Assembly (NCBI RefSeq): GCF_033118175.1
Contig: NC_083710.1
Coordinates: forward strand, 43,803,501-43,867,500
Origin: Dama dama
Lineage: Eukaryota; Chordata; Mammalia; Artiodactyla; Cervidae
Direction: 5' to 3'
Length of the DNA stretch: 64,000 nucleotides
Part shown: in pieces, positions 33,645 to 44,880 of the stretch
Layout: every line of letters starts with the position of its first letter
How positions within the stretch are numbered: position 1 is the first letter of the stretch
Program-made: the position numbers and the translations under genes
Notes under the pieces: generated by a model
The model's database searches: none
The model's input: only the letters and a program-made list of their open reading frames with translations
What the model was told of the DNA's origin: nothing

Positions 33645-33659
33645 AAAAGTGAAGCAATA
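33645..33659. repeat. TSD, right copy, of L1 tail 33516-33644
   Basis: aaaagtgaagcaata; the first As merge with the element's poly(A). Confidence 0.9.
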
Positions 33660-33751
33660 CAATGTATGTCTCCAAATATCATTCAAAGTCTTCCATTTTT
33701 CAGATAAGTACAGTCTCACTTTGACAAATTACATGTTTGATATAAGGCTTT

Positions 33752-34487
33752 CTAAACCTCTTGATGAAAGTGAAAGAGGAGAGTGAAAAAGTTGGCTTAA
33801 AACTCGACATTCAGAAAATGAAGATCATGACATCTGGTCCCATCATTTCATGGCAAATGGGGAAATAATGGCAACAGTGAGAGACTTTATTTGGTGGGGG
33901 GGGGAGTTCCAAACCCACTGCAGATGGTGACTACAGCCAAGAAATTAAAATATGCTTACTCCTTGGAAGGAAAGTTATGACCAACCTAACAGTATATTAA
34001 AAAGCAGAGACATTATTTTGCCAACAAAGGTCCATCTAGTCAAAGCTATGGTTTTTCCAGTATTTATGTATGGATGTGAGAGTTGGACTATTAAGAAAGC
34101 TGAGTGCTGAAGAATTGATGCTTTTGAACTGTGGTGTTGGAGAAGATTCTTGAGAGTCCCTTGGGCTGCAAGGATATCCACCACTCCATCCTAAAGGAAA
34201 TCAGTCCTGAATGTTTATTGTGAGGACTGATGCTGAAGCTGAAACCCCAAGACTTTGGCCACCTGATGCAAAGAACTGACTCATTGGAAAAGACACTGAT
34301 GTTGGGAAAGATTAAAGGCAGGAGGAGAAGGGGACGACAGAGGATGAGCTGGATGGATGGCATCACCGACTCGATGGATGTGAGTTTGAGTAAGCTCCGG
34401 GGGTTAGTGATGGACAGGGAAGCCTGGCAGTGCTGAAGTCCATGGGGTCGCAAAGATCCGGACACGACTGAGTGACTGAACTGAATG
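33752..34487 (+). mobile_element. BovB 3' fragment
   Basis: 5'-truncated BovB of about 0.74 kb that starts right after the YADD region (cctcttgatgaaagtgaaag) and ends gtgactgaactga. It carries a G-run of 9 at 33897-33905. A C-terminal frame at 34230-34436 holds the LEKTLMLGKIKGRRRRGRQ basic segment. TSD not convincing. Confidence 0.93.
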
Positions 34488-36850
34488 AAATAGTCTATAA
34501 AATCTAGAGAGGGTTTGGCAAATTACCAGCATGCTGGTAAATGTTAAACTGAATTGAATTGATTGCTTTCTCAGGACATAATTGTTTACCAACGTTCTCT
34601 GTGACACAGGTGTTCCCCAGAATTGAACACTAAATATGTAGAACACGGTGGAATATTTCTCTTCTTGGTCAAAACAAACAAAAATATTTCTTTTCATTGA
34701 TTAGTAATTATATTAGAATTTGAGTCTTCAAATGATATTGAGTTTATATTGAGATATTTATTTCCATAGATATTTTCGTTAGTGTGTGTGTTGTCCTCAT
34801 TCTGTACTTTCCCTCTTTAATCTGTTCTAATCATACATGAAATCTGCAGTATTCAGCATTCATTTTATCTTAGTTATTTATACCCATCATGTAAGTATGT
34901 CAGAATATACTTAAATTCAAAATTTTTAACCTGTATATATACCCTCTATGACTTTGTGCAAAAAAAACGTATTGAATAGAGAATAAATATAAGATTACCT
35001 GGTGGTTTTAATTGAAATAGTCTAGTATAGAGCTGTGAACTCAGAAATTCTTGCTGTCATTCATATTGGGAAATCTCAATTACTGATTCTGGTAAGTTAA
35101 AAGAATATTCTGTCTCAGCTTCTTTTTCTGTAATATCAATACATGGGAAAGGTATAAATTGTTCCATCACATTCATATTCTAAAGTGTCTAACTGCCACA
35201 CACCCAGAAACATTCATATTGCCCCACTGCACTAGTGTCCCAACCTACTGTCTGATGGCAACCACTTCTGAAGTGACACATGCATGTTACCATCCTTCTC
35301 CTAGTATCTGAAATTTGAACCTTCCCTGTAGAGCCTCCTCATCCTGGCTGTCTAGTCCAGACTGCATCATATCCCATCAAACCTCAGTTTTGACTTAAAA
35401 AAAAAATCATCGTGTTAAAGGAAACATTCAAGGGTATTTGTCAGGAAAGACTTCTGTTCTCAGGAGAATCTTTGAACGGGAAATTCATTTTAAGCTATTT
35501 AGAGCTCCAGTTCATTTAAGGCTGGATTAGAACTATTTGGGTTTTAAGGTTTTGATGAATTGATTTGGGTCGTGCAGCACAGAATACCTATTTCTAGGGA
35601 GTCATATGTAGGAAGAGACACAATTCTGCCTTTATTCATTCTTCAGTGTTTTTCATGGCCTTGGAAATGCTGTGTTGGTTTTATACGATTATTATGGCAA
35701 ACATCTGGAATACCAGATGTGAACAGCCACATTAAGGGACATTTAATCTACACATTTAAGAATGAGTCAAGTTAATCAGAAAGCTCATTTCATTTCTGAA
35801 AATGAGTTAGATAAGCCAAATCAATAGTAAAAGTCTATACAATCTGGAAGACAAAAGATTTTAAAATAGACCATATGGTCCTTAAGACAAGAAACTGAAT
35901 GTGTGTGTGTGTGTCCACACAGAAATATAAAGCATTTTGCAAGTTATATATGTTCCTGAGAAGAGGAGACTAAAGTGGAGCAATAATACTATCTTATTCT
36001 ATTCGAACTATGATAAATGCATTTAGGTGCATGGATGAAGCATTCAGATTTTAGTAAGTACACTTCAAGAAGTATACTATACTTCATATACTGAAATATA
36101 CTGTATTTCAAGTTTCAGATAGATTTTTACCTTCATCACTTATATTCTGATTACTGAAAACTATATTAGTAAAAATGTGTGTGTATATATGTATATTTAT
36201 ATATAGAAAAACATAGGTAATAATAATAGAAAATCTGTATATTATGTAAACTTTTGCTATTCCTCAATAAATTCTGCTAACAGAGATTTAATTGAGAAAA
36301 GGGGCATTTAGTGCTTAAACCATCAAGTGACTCTGACCTCTAAGACTATTAAGCAACCCTGCTGGTAGCAGATGCCATCATGAGCTATCTGGAGACAGCT
36401 GAACTTACCTATGAGGAAACTTGTTGATAGTCCAGATTCAGAGCTTTAGAATTCCATAACTCAACTCTGCTCATTATGAAAACAAAGATGTTTTGTCCAT
36501 CACTCAATTAAAGCTCATCTCATTTTTCTTGAAATACTTTATAAGAATTTATCCTCTTACCTTAGTATGAAGACGAATCAACTTTGGAGCTAGCCAAAGT
36601 ACAGATTTTTGTGTCCTAGAGATCTAAGAAGTCAACATTTCTAGTTCTTGAAATCCAGAAATATACATTTATAATAAACACTTCAGATTTTTTGATGTTA
36701 CTTACTGTACTGTGTACATTTTCATGTAAATATGCAAATATATAGGTGAGTATAAATGCAAAGAATTCCCTTGCATAATTCATATTTTTTTATTAATCTC
36801 ACATTGTTATTGCTTTGGTGTGGGTGCTTCATTCTATTTTTCAGTAGATG
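34488..36850. other. Unique AT-rich DNA
   Basis: No gene or repeat family recognised. A short (GT)n lies at 35900-35913 and a TATA-rich stretch at 36180-36206. Confidence 0.4.
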
Positions 36851-36854
36851 TCAA

Positions 36855-37510
36855 TTGAAAGCATGACTCAGATGCTAATAGTATGTTCCAGCCCTGTACT
36901 AAGTCTGGTCATATTACACGAAGACCTTTCCCTAAAGGGACTTTGAATCTATTAAAAGAGACATATAATTTAACAAACACTAATATTGCATTTTTGCACA
37001 TGGAGAAATAAACACAGCATAGTAGTAGCTGAGTGAATGTTGTAATTTTGAGGTTTTGGAGAAAAACAAAAAGGAGGATATGTATTCCTCCTCTCAAGAG
37101 GATCAGCAAGATATTTTGTAGAAGTAATGCTTGAGCTAAAGTTTGAAAGAGAAACAAGAGGAACACATGTTTGGTTGTTCTATTCAGAGGGAACTGCATG
37201 AACAAATGCAGAGAGGAATAATGTACCTCAGAGGTAGAGAGTGTGATTGGAAAATAATTGGAAAGGAAGGTTTGTACCTAATCAATGAAGTGCTTTAAAT
37301 TGTGTTGAAATATGCGGATATTAGCTTCCAGGCAATAGAACCATTGCAAGATTTTAAGAAGACAAATATGATCAGACTTCTGTTTTGGAAAAAAATCAAT
37401 TAAGTGACAGTGTGATGAAATTGGAAGCAGAGGCCGTTTAATACTTCAGGAGACAAAAAGTGGGGGCTTGAATGTTTGTAGTAATCCTAGGAGTGAAGAA
37501 GAGGAATTCT
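36855..37510 (+). mobile_element. Ancient mammalian interspersed repeat, family not named
   Basis: The order of blocks (…gagcagagggaactgcatgaacaaatgc…, …gaagtgctttaaattgtg…, …ccattgcaagattttaag…atgatcagacttctgtttt…, …ggaagcagaggcc…gtagtaatcctagg…) follows a very old and common mammalian repeat that I recognise by pattern but cannot name with confidence. No coding capacity is visible. Confidence 0.45.
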
Positions 37511-38234
37511 TTTCATGGTTTTACAATTTCTATATTACAATGAACTTAGTTGACATATAAAAGCAGCCCCAATTCAATTTGAACAAATATAGGCCTTCAG
37601 AATGAAAGTAAATGATAATGGATAAAAGATAATAGGTAATGTAAGAACTAGCAAGTATCTGAATGGTAACTTGATAGAAATACGATGATTAAATTGACTA
37701 CACTAGAGAGTCATAGAAACTTAAAGATACAGTAAACCTTAGAACCATCTTGTCTAAACCAAGCAAGAGTTAGTTGTTAGTACCGGCAGGATGAGTGGCT
37801 AGGGAGCTTAGTGTGTTCACTGAGAAACTATGAGATTGATTCCATCCTATTGCAGGACGACAAGGAGCTATTTTTACACTTTAAAGATAATTTTCGGTGA
37901 TTGAAAGAGTGAAAAGTTTGAGCTGGTAATTGTGTTTGACCTTATAGAAGAATATAAAAACAAATCCAATATCTTCAAATTTTATTTCCTGTAATTGTCT
38001 CATCATCCTCTTATGGGAAGACAGTTTCACACCTATAGTCATTTTTGAAGAATTCTGCAGGGATTAAAAAATATGTGGCTAAGCTTAACTAACTATAAGA
38101 ACTTTCATGTTTTTATGCAACAATAATTTATTTTGGGAATGTCTGCTTAAGATTATTTTAATTATCAGCAAACCTTGTCTTATATGTTTCTATCTATGCA
38201 TCTATCCATCTATCATTTATCTATTCACATATAC
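37511..38234. other. Unique DNA with (ATCT)n-like tract
   Basis: No gene recognised. Imperfect tatctatgcatctatccatctatc at 38189-38222 directly precedes the BovB insertion. Confidence 0.45.
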
Positions 38235-38244
38235 AAACATATGC
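38235..38244. repeat. Probable TSD, left copy, of BovB 38245-42009
   Basis: aaacatatgc; pairs with aaatatatgc at 42010-42019 (one mismatch). Short, so not decisive. Confidence 0.5.
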
Positions 38245-38255
38245 TTTGTTGGCAT

Positions 38256-38265
38256 AAGATGGCAG
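38256..38265 (+). promoter_or_regulatory. YY1-like motif at BovB 5' end
   Basis: aagatggcag at the start of the element resembles the YY1 site (core aagatggc) that sits at the 5' end of mammalian L1 elements and helps set their transcription start. Function in BovB is inference. Confidence 0.5.
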
Positions 38266-38276
38266 AGTAGAAGGGT

Positions 38277-38597
38277 GTGTGGTCTTCGTCTTCTGCAAGA
38301 ACTCCAAAACTACAACTTGCTGATGAACAACCGTCGACTGGAAAATGTATCCCACCAAAAAAAGATATCCATATCCAAGAGCAAAGGAGAAGCCCCAGCA
38401 AGACACTAGGAGGGGTAAAATCACGTTTAGAATCAGACCCCTTATCTACCAAAGATGCTCAGAGGGTTCAAACAAAACTCGTGTGCACCAGAACCCAGGA
38501 GAAAGGAGCAGAGACCCCACAAGTGACTGACCCAGACTTGCCCATTAGTGTCCAGGAGTCTCCGGGTGCAGTGTGGATCGATGGTGGCCTGCTGTAG
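38277..38597 (+). pseudogene. Open frame in BovB 5' region, possible ORF1 relic
   Basis: A 106-residue open frame near the element's 5' end, rich in Lys, Gln, Ser and Pro, with no recognised domain. RTE-type elements can carry a short, poorly conserved ORF1 upstream of the enzyme ORF; this frame has the right place and size but could be chance. Another frame overlaps it (38107-38409). Confidence 0.35.
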
Positions 38598-39209
38598 AGT
38601 TGGGGGCACTGAGCGCAGCAGTGGGTGCATGGGGTTTTTGAAGGAAGTCAAAATTATCTTCATTACCTCCATCATAGTTTGGCCCATCAACAGAAAATTG
38701 GATTAAAATTTTACTGAGCATGGCCCCACCCATCAGAACAAGACCGAGTTTCCCCCTCAGTCAGTCTTTCCCATCAGGAGGCTTCCATAAGCCTCTTATC
38801 CATATCCATCAGAGGGCAGACAGAATGAAAATCACAATCACAGAAGACTAACCAAACTGATCAAATGGACCACAACCTTGTCTAGCTCAATGAAACTATG
38901 AGCCATGCTGTGTTGGGCCACCCAAGACGGACAGGTCGTAGTGGAGAGGTCTGACAAAATGTGATCCACTGGAAAAGGTAATGGCAAGCCACTTCAGTAT
39001 TCTTGCCTTGAAAGCCCCATGATCAGTATGAAAAGGCAAAAAGATAGGACCCTGAAAGATGAAATCCACAGGTCAGTAGGTGCCCAATCAGTGGAGAAAT
39101 AACTCCAGAAAGAACGAAGAGATGGAGCCAAAGAGAAGCAACACCCAGTTGTGGGTGTGACTGGTGATGGAAGTAAAGTCTGATGCTGTAAAGAGCAATG
39201 TCGCAGAGA

Positions 39210-41990
39210 AACCTGGAATGTTAGGTCCATGAATCAAGGCAAATTGGAAGTGGCCAAACAGGAGATGGCAAGGGTGAATACTGACATTTTAGGACTCAGT
39301 GAACTAAAATGGACTGGAATGGGTGAATTTAACTCAGATGACCATTATATCAACTACTGTGGGCAAGAATCCCTTAGAAGAAATGGAGTAGCCATCATAG
39401 TAACAAAGGAGTCCAAAATGCAGTGCTTGGATGCCATCTCAAAAACAACAGAATGATCTCTGTTCATTTCCAAGCAAACCAATCAATATCACAGTAATCC
39501 AAGTCTATGCCCCGACCAGTAATGCTGAAGAAGCTGAGGTTGAATGGTTCTATGAAGATTTACAAGACCTTCTAGAACTAACACCTAAAAAAGATGGACT
39601 GGAATGTAAAATTAGTAAGTCAAGAGATACCTGGAGTAACAGGAAAATTTGACCTTGGAGTACAAAATGAAGCATTCATAGGCTAACAGAGTTTTGCCAA
39701 GAGAGCACATTGGTCACAGCAAACACCCTCTTCCAACAGCATAAGAGAGGACTCTACACATGGGCATCACCAGATGGTCAATACCAAAATCCGATTGATT
39801 ATATTATTTGCAGCCAAAGGTGGAGAAGCTCTAAGCAGTCAGCAAAAAGAAGTCCAGGAGCTGATTGTGGCTCAGATAAGGAACTCCTTATTGCAAAATT
39901 CAGACTTAAATTGAAAAAACTAGGGAAAACCACTAGACCATTCAGGTATGACCTAAATCAAAACCCTTATGATATTATAGTGGAAGTGAAAAATAGATTC
40001 AAGGGATTAGATGTGATAGAGTGCTTAAAGAACTATGGATGGAGGTTCATGACATTGTACAGGAGACAGGGATCAAGACCATCCCCAAGAAAAGTAAAAG
40101 CAAAAAAGCAAAATGGTTCTCTGTGGAGGACTTACAAATAGCTGAAAAAGGAAGAGAAGCTAAAGGCAAAGGAGAAAAGGAAAGATATACCCATTTGAAT
40201 GCAGAGTTCCAAAAATAGCAAGAAGAGATAAGAAAACCTTCCTCAGTAACCAGTGCAAAGAAATAGAGGGGAAAAAAAAAAAAAAAAAAGAATGGTAAAG
40301 ACTAGAGATGTCTTCAAGAAAATTAGAGACACCAAGGGAACATTTCATGCAAAGATGGACACAATAAAGGACAGAAATGATATGGACTTAACAGATGCAG
40401 ATGTTAAGAAGAGGTGGCAAGGATATACAAATAAACAGTACAAAAAAGATCTTAATGACCCAGATAAACACGATGGTGTGGTCACTTACCTAGAGCCAGA
40501 CATCCTGGAATGGAAAGTCAAGTGGGCCTTAGGGAGCATCACTATGACAAAGCTAGTGGAGATGATGGAATTCCAGTTGACCTATTTCAAATCCTAAAAG
40601 ATGATTCTGTGAAAGTGTTGCACTAAATATGCCAGCAAAATTGAGAAACTCAGCAGTGGCCACAGGAAAGGAAGGGTTCAGTTTTCATTCCAATCTCAAA
40701 GAAAAGCAATACCAAAATATGTTCAAACTACCACACAATTGCACTCATCTCACACACTAGTAAAGTAATGCTCAAAATTCTCCAAACCAGCCTTCAACAG
40801 TACATGAACCATGAACTTCCAGATGTTCAAGCTGGATTTAAAAAGACAAGGGAACCAGCAATTAAATTGCCAGCATCTGTTGGATCATTGAAAAAGCAAG
40901 GGAGTTCAAGAAAAACATCTACTTCTGCTTTATTGACAAGCCAAAGCCTTTGATGCTGTCGATCATAACAAACTACAGAAAATTCTTAAAGAGATTGGAA
41001 TAACAGGACACCTGACCTGCCTCCTGAGAAACCTGCATGCAGGTCAAGAAGCAACAGTTAGAACTGGACATCGAACAACAGACTAGTTCCAAATCGGGAA
41101 AGGAGTACATCAAGCCTGTATATTGTCACCATGCTTACTTAACTTTTATGCAGAGTACATCATGGGAAATGCCAGGCTGGATGAAACACAAGCTGAAATC
41201 AAGATTGCCAGGAATAATATCAATAATCTTAGATATACAGATGACACCACCCTTATGGCAGAAAGGGAAGAAAAACTAGAGTCTATTAATGAAAGTGAAA
41301 GAGGAGAGTGAAAAAGTTGGTTTAAAATTCAATATTCAAAAAACTAAATCATGGCATCTGGTCTCATCAATTCAAGGCAAATAGATGGTGAAATAATGGA
41401 ACCAGTGACAGACTTTATTTTTTGGGGCTCCAAAATCACTACAAATGGTGACTGCAGCCATGAAATTAAAGACACTTGCTCCTTGGAAGAAAAGCTATGA
41501 TCAATCTAGATGGCATATTAAAAAGCATAGACATTACTTTGCTAACAAATTTCTGTCTAGTCAAGACTATGGCTTTTCCAGTATTTATGTATGGATGTGA
41601 GAGTTAGACTATAAAGTAAGCTGAGAGCCAAAGACTTGTGGCTTTTGGACTGTGGTCCTGGAGAAGACTCTTGAGAGTAACTTGAACTGCAAGGATATCC
41701 AACCAGTCCATCCTAAAGGAAATCAGTCCTGAATATTCACTGGAGGGACTGAAGCTGAGGCTGAAATTTCAATACTTTGGCCACCTAATGTGAAGAACTG
41801 ACTCATTTGAAAAGGCATGGATGCTGGGAAAGATTGAAGGCAGGAGGAGAAGGGGATGACAGAGGATGAGCTGCTTGGATGGCATCACTGACTCAGTGGA
41901 CATGAGTTCGAGTCAGCTCTGGGAGTTGGCGATGAACAGGGAAGCCTGGCATACTGCAATCAATGTGGTTGGAAAGAGTCAGACACAACT
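39210..41990 (+). pseudogene. BovB ORF2 (endonuclease-RT), multiply frameshifted
   Basis: In order: endonuclease N-terminus (39229-39456; NQGKLEVA, ELKWTGMGEF with the catalytic glutamate, DDHYINYCGQE), middle (39431-39652; VYAPTSNAEE), and endonuclease C-terminus plus linker (39710-40141; IDYIICSQ, then SDK at 39872-39880 where the catalytic histidine should be). Linker pieces follow at 40253-40597, and the RT fingers at 40768-40953. Motif A is split by a frame break near 40940. YTDD lies in 41123-41311 with the alanine of YADD replaced. The C-terminal region to about 41990 has further stops. Both enzyme activities are expected to be lost. Confidence 0.9.
40270..40288 (+). repeat. poly(A) run inside BovB coding region
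   Basis: An A-run of about 19 where sister copies read gaggaaaacaatagaatggg-type sequence; probably a slippage expansion. Confidence 0.9.
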
Positions 41991-42019
41991 GAGCAACTGT
42001 ACTGAACTGAAATATATGC

Positions 42020-42944
42020 ACACACATACATATCTGTATATCCATGCATTTTTATGAGTACACATATGAAACATGCAGATATTTACTTACATGTGTACAA
42101 ATATTTTGAGTATAAAAAAATACTCTATATTTTCTTTGTGGCACAAATGCTGCCTAATGTGCTGGAAAAAATTAATTATTTCTTCAATAAAATGGGAAAA
42201 ATGTTAGAGAATTTTTTTAACATTTGACTCATGCCCTTTGTTTTTATAATTTTGAGAAAAAAAGCATAAGACAAATGCAATTTTGGTACTTAATTAACAG
42301 TTGATAAGCCTATACATATATATTTTATCTGTAGATATAAATGTTGTAAATTTTACTATCTGAAAAAATAAAACTTCATTTTGTTAAGTTTCTCTTTATA
42401 TACTTTTGGCAAATGTATGTAACGGCATCTAGAATCTCAAGTATAATTTGTGCTTAAAATTTAAGCTATAATCACAAATACCTGGCATAAAATAGTTTTA
42501 AATATAAAGTATACTCTCATGAAAATCAACTTGGTTTTACATTTAATTTTAAGATCTTGAGATAAAAGTATAAAACAGAATAAAAGGTCTATATATTTTC
42601 ATTATTTATTATGAGACTGTCATTTTTGCAGAAATTAAGATTTACATTTTCTCTGCAGTTTAACAGTAAAGTTTTCATTAACAGTGTATTGTAATCCTCA
42701 ATTTAGAAAATCCTTAAAGTCTTGAAAATTCTCTAATGTCGTGATAACCATATAAGCATGAAGTGCCTTTTTTTTTAATCATCAGTGGACCCCACAGAAG
42801 GTATAACACATATTTAGATACCATGAAAGCCAACAAAGTGTCATAAAATATTAATGTAGTTTGCAAAAGCTGTTTTCAAATTCAGTGATTAATAATTAAT
42901 TAGTCTATAAAACAAACATATTGCACAATAGTATTAACACTAAG
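42020..42944. other. AT-rich unique DNA
   Basis: No gene or repeat recognised. Confidence 0.4.
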
Positions 42945-43162
42945 TATGTGTGTGCTCAGTCACTCATCGTGTCTGACTCTTTGACACCCCATGGACTGTA
43001 GCCCACAAGGCTCCTCTCTCCATGAAATTTTCCAGGCAAGTATACTGGAGCATGTTGCTGTTTCCTACTCCAGGGGATCTTCCTGACCCAGGGATCAAAA
43101 CTGTGTCTCTTGCCGTGTCTCTTGCATTGGCAGGCAGATCCTTTACCACTAGTGTCACCACC
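42945..43162 (-). mobile_element. Bov-tA-type SINE
   Basis: Reverse-complement SINE from gtgctcagtcactcatcgtgtc to accactagtgtcaccacc, with the tandem stutter gtgtctcttgccgtgtctcttgc at 43109-43131. TSD not clear. Confidence 0.9.
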
Positions 43163-44269
43163 AAGTTTAATTAAAAAAATAAAATTTTGTCTAAATCCAC
43201 CTCCATTTTGTTTTTTAAAGGAGGAACAGTTAAAGTACTCTTCTTTTTATCCATGGCATTTTGAAACCTACAGTCTCTAACTCATTCTCTGTTCCTTATT
43301 AAAAACTAAGGAAGCATGGAGTCATCTTGGGGGAAAATGAATATTACAAGAATATATTCCAGTTTTAAAGGAAAAGATGTGATGAACCCAAAACAATGTC
43401 ATTTTTGGTGAGTTAATATACAAAGATGCAAATAAAACCCACCAGAGAAGGAGTCTTAGCAAGCTTTCCTTTTTGTCAGTTGCTTCAAATGAGGCCAATA
43501 GAGTCAGTAACTAAAAAAATTATTGTTCAAGTTTACAAGCCAAAGCTCATCTTATGTTTCATATTTCCTAGAATTCCAGCAAGTCTAAAGAGGGTCAATA
43601 GTCTAAATTTTAATTTTCATAAAGATGAAGGAAAATACATCTTAAGAGAATTGGGGATTAAGATTCAAAAGCCAAGGACAATTGGTCTAAAAAACCTCAA
43701 AGGCTGTTTCAATAAAGATGAGGTTAAATACGGAAAATTTGCCTAAAAATGACATTGAATGCACCTGTCCTAACCCATCTCAACTCAAACCAAACCCAAA
43801 TCTCTCCACTTACCCTCTCTCTCTGTCTTGTGCACATGTGTCATGTGAGTATGTTCAGGTATATCCATTTATTAAAAACCAGGTTTACATAGATTGACTT
43901 TTACTCCCATCTTTTATTTTGAAATGATTGGTACATTAAAGATGCTAGATACATATATATAGTATGAAGGATAGTAGTAAGCTCACTCTCCAGTAAAAGA
44001 AAGAGAACATTAAAACATTACCAATTTTTTCATACTTTTTATTTTTTAACCAATCTATCTTTCAGCCTTTTCTCTTTGAGAAAGAGAAAACACACACATA
44101 TATCACACAAACACACAATTTCCAAATTGGTTTATTTTTTAGTCTCTGTTTTTGTAATGTATATATATATATATATGTATATATCTCAACTTTTTATTAA
44201 CTTTCAGTTTTTGCTTTGTTTTGTAAAATATTTTCATAATTATACATTTTCTATTTATTTTAGATTTTG
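43163..44269. other. Unassigned DNA with CA- and TA-rich tracts
   Basis: A 106-residue open frame at 43426-43746 is lysine-rich and has no recognisable domain. (CA)-rich sequence lies near 44090-44117 and (TA)n at 44159-44184. Confidence 0.4.
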
Positions 44270-44880
44270 ATTCTTATTGCTATAATGCAGCAATTTTTAT
44301 TTATGTATATTATTCATTTAATGAAAAATTATTTAAGCATTCTTTCAATAGACATTAATGGTTTTCATTAGTATTACATTAAAAGCAATGCTTCTCTGGT
44401 GTTTTTTCCTTGTTTCTTGGACCAGATGCACAAGCATTTACTTTTTACAAGATGTCACTGAATTATTTTCCCGAGTAATTATATCAGTTTTAGCCCACAA
44501 GCGGTATATGAGAGTTCCTGAGTACCATAAGTATGCCAGCCTTTTATAGTCTTACAAATTGGAACTCTTGCCAAATTAGTAGTACAGAACACTGTTTCAG
44601 TGTAGTTTTAATTATAAATTTTCTGACACCTAAGGCTTAGTATATTTGCATATATTTATTGTCCATTCGTGTTATCTTTTGATATGCTTGTTTGCAACTT
44701 TTATCCATTTTCCTATTAGTTTGTAGTTAAAAATATTTAGTATATTTTAATTTTTGTGTTAACTAATTCTTTGTTAATTAGATATGAAGCAAATATTTTT
44801 CTTCCACCGTATGGATTATGATTTTTACCTCTTTGTGATGGCCTATACATACTTTTAAAATAAACCCTGATCACACAGAC
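44270..44880 (-). mobile_element. Old L1 remnant (L1M type), antisense
   Basis: cacaagcggtatatgagagttcctgag near 44498, then after a gap tccattcgtgttatcttttgatatgc, tttgcaacttttatccattttcc and gatatgaagcaaatatttttcttcc near 44780, are antisense L1 3'-end landmarks in the usual order. Internal deletions. Confidence 0.65.

Larger units (their letters stand above)
38245..42009 (+). mobile_element. Near-complete BovB (RTE-type LINE), 3.8 kb
   Basis: The only copy here reaching the BovB 5' end. It starts at gataagatggcagagtagaagg-type sequence (38251-38271) and has a 5' region of about 0.95 kb, endonuclease (from about 39210), linker, RT and C-terminal region, ending with actgtactgaactga. Within the 5' region, 38958-39010 matches the centre of the Bov-tA SINEs. 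Coding sequence is broken at least six times. The endonuclease reads SDK for SDH and the RT reads YTDD for YADD. An A-run of 19 interrupts the linker at 40270-40288. It is longer than the commonly quoted 3.2 kb BovB consensus because of the extra 5' sequence. Confidence 0.95.

Noticed and set aside
38107..38733. Six overlapping frames as a possible host gene upstream of BovB
   Set aside because: They lie mostly within the BovB 5' region on both strands; only one is kept, as a low-confidence ORF1 relic.
43426..43746. 106-residue lysine-rich open frame
   Set aside because: No recognisable domain; composition follows the AT-rich background.
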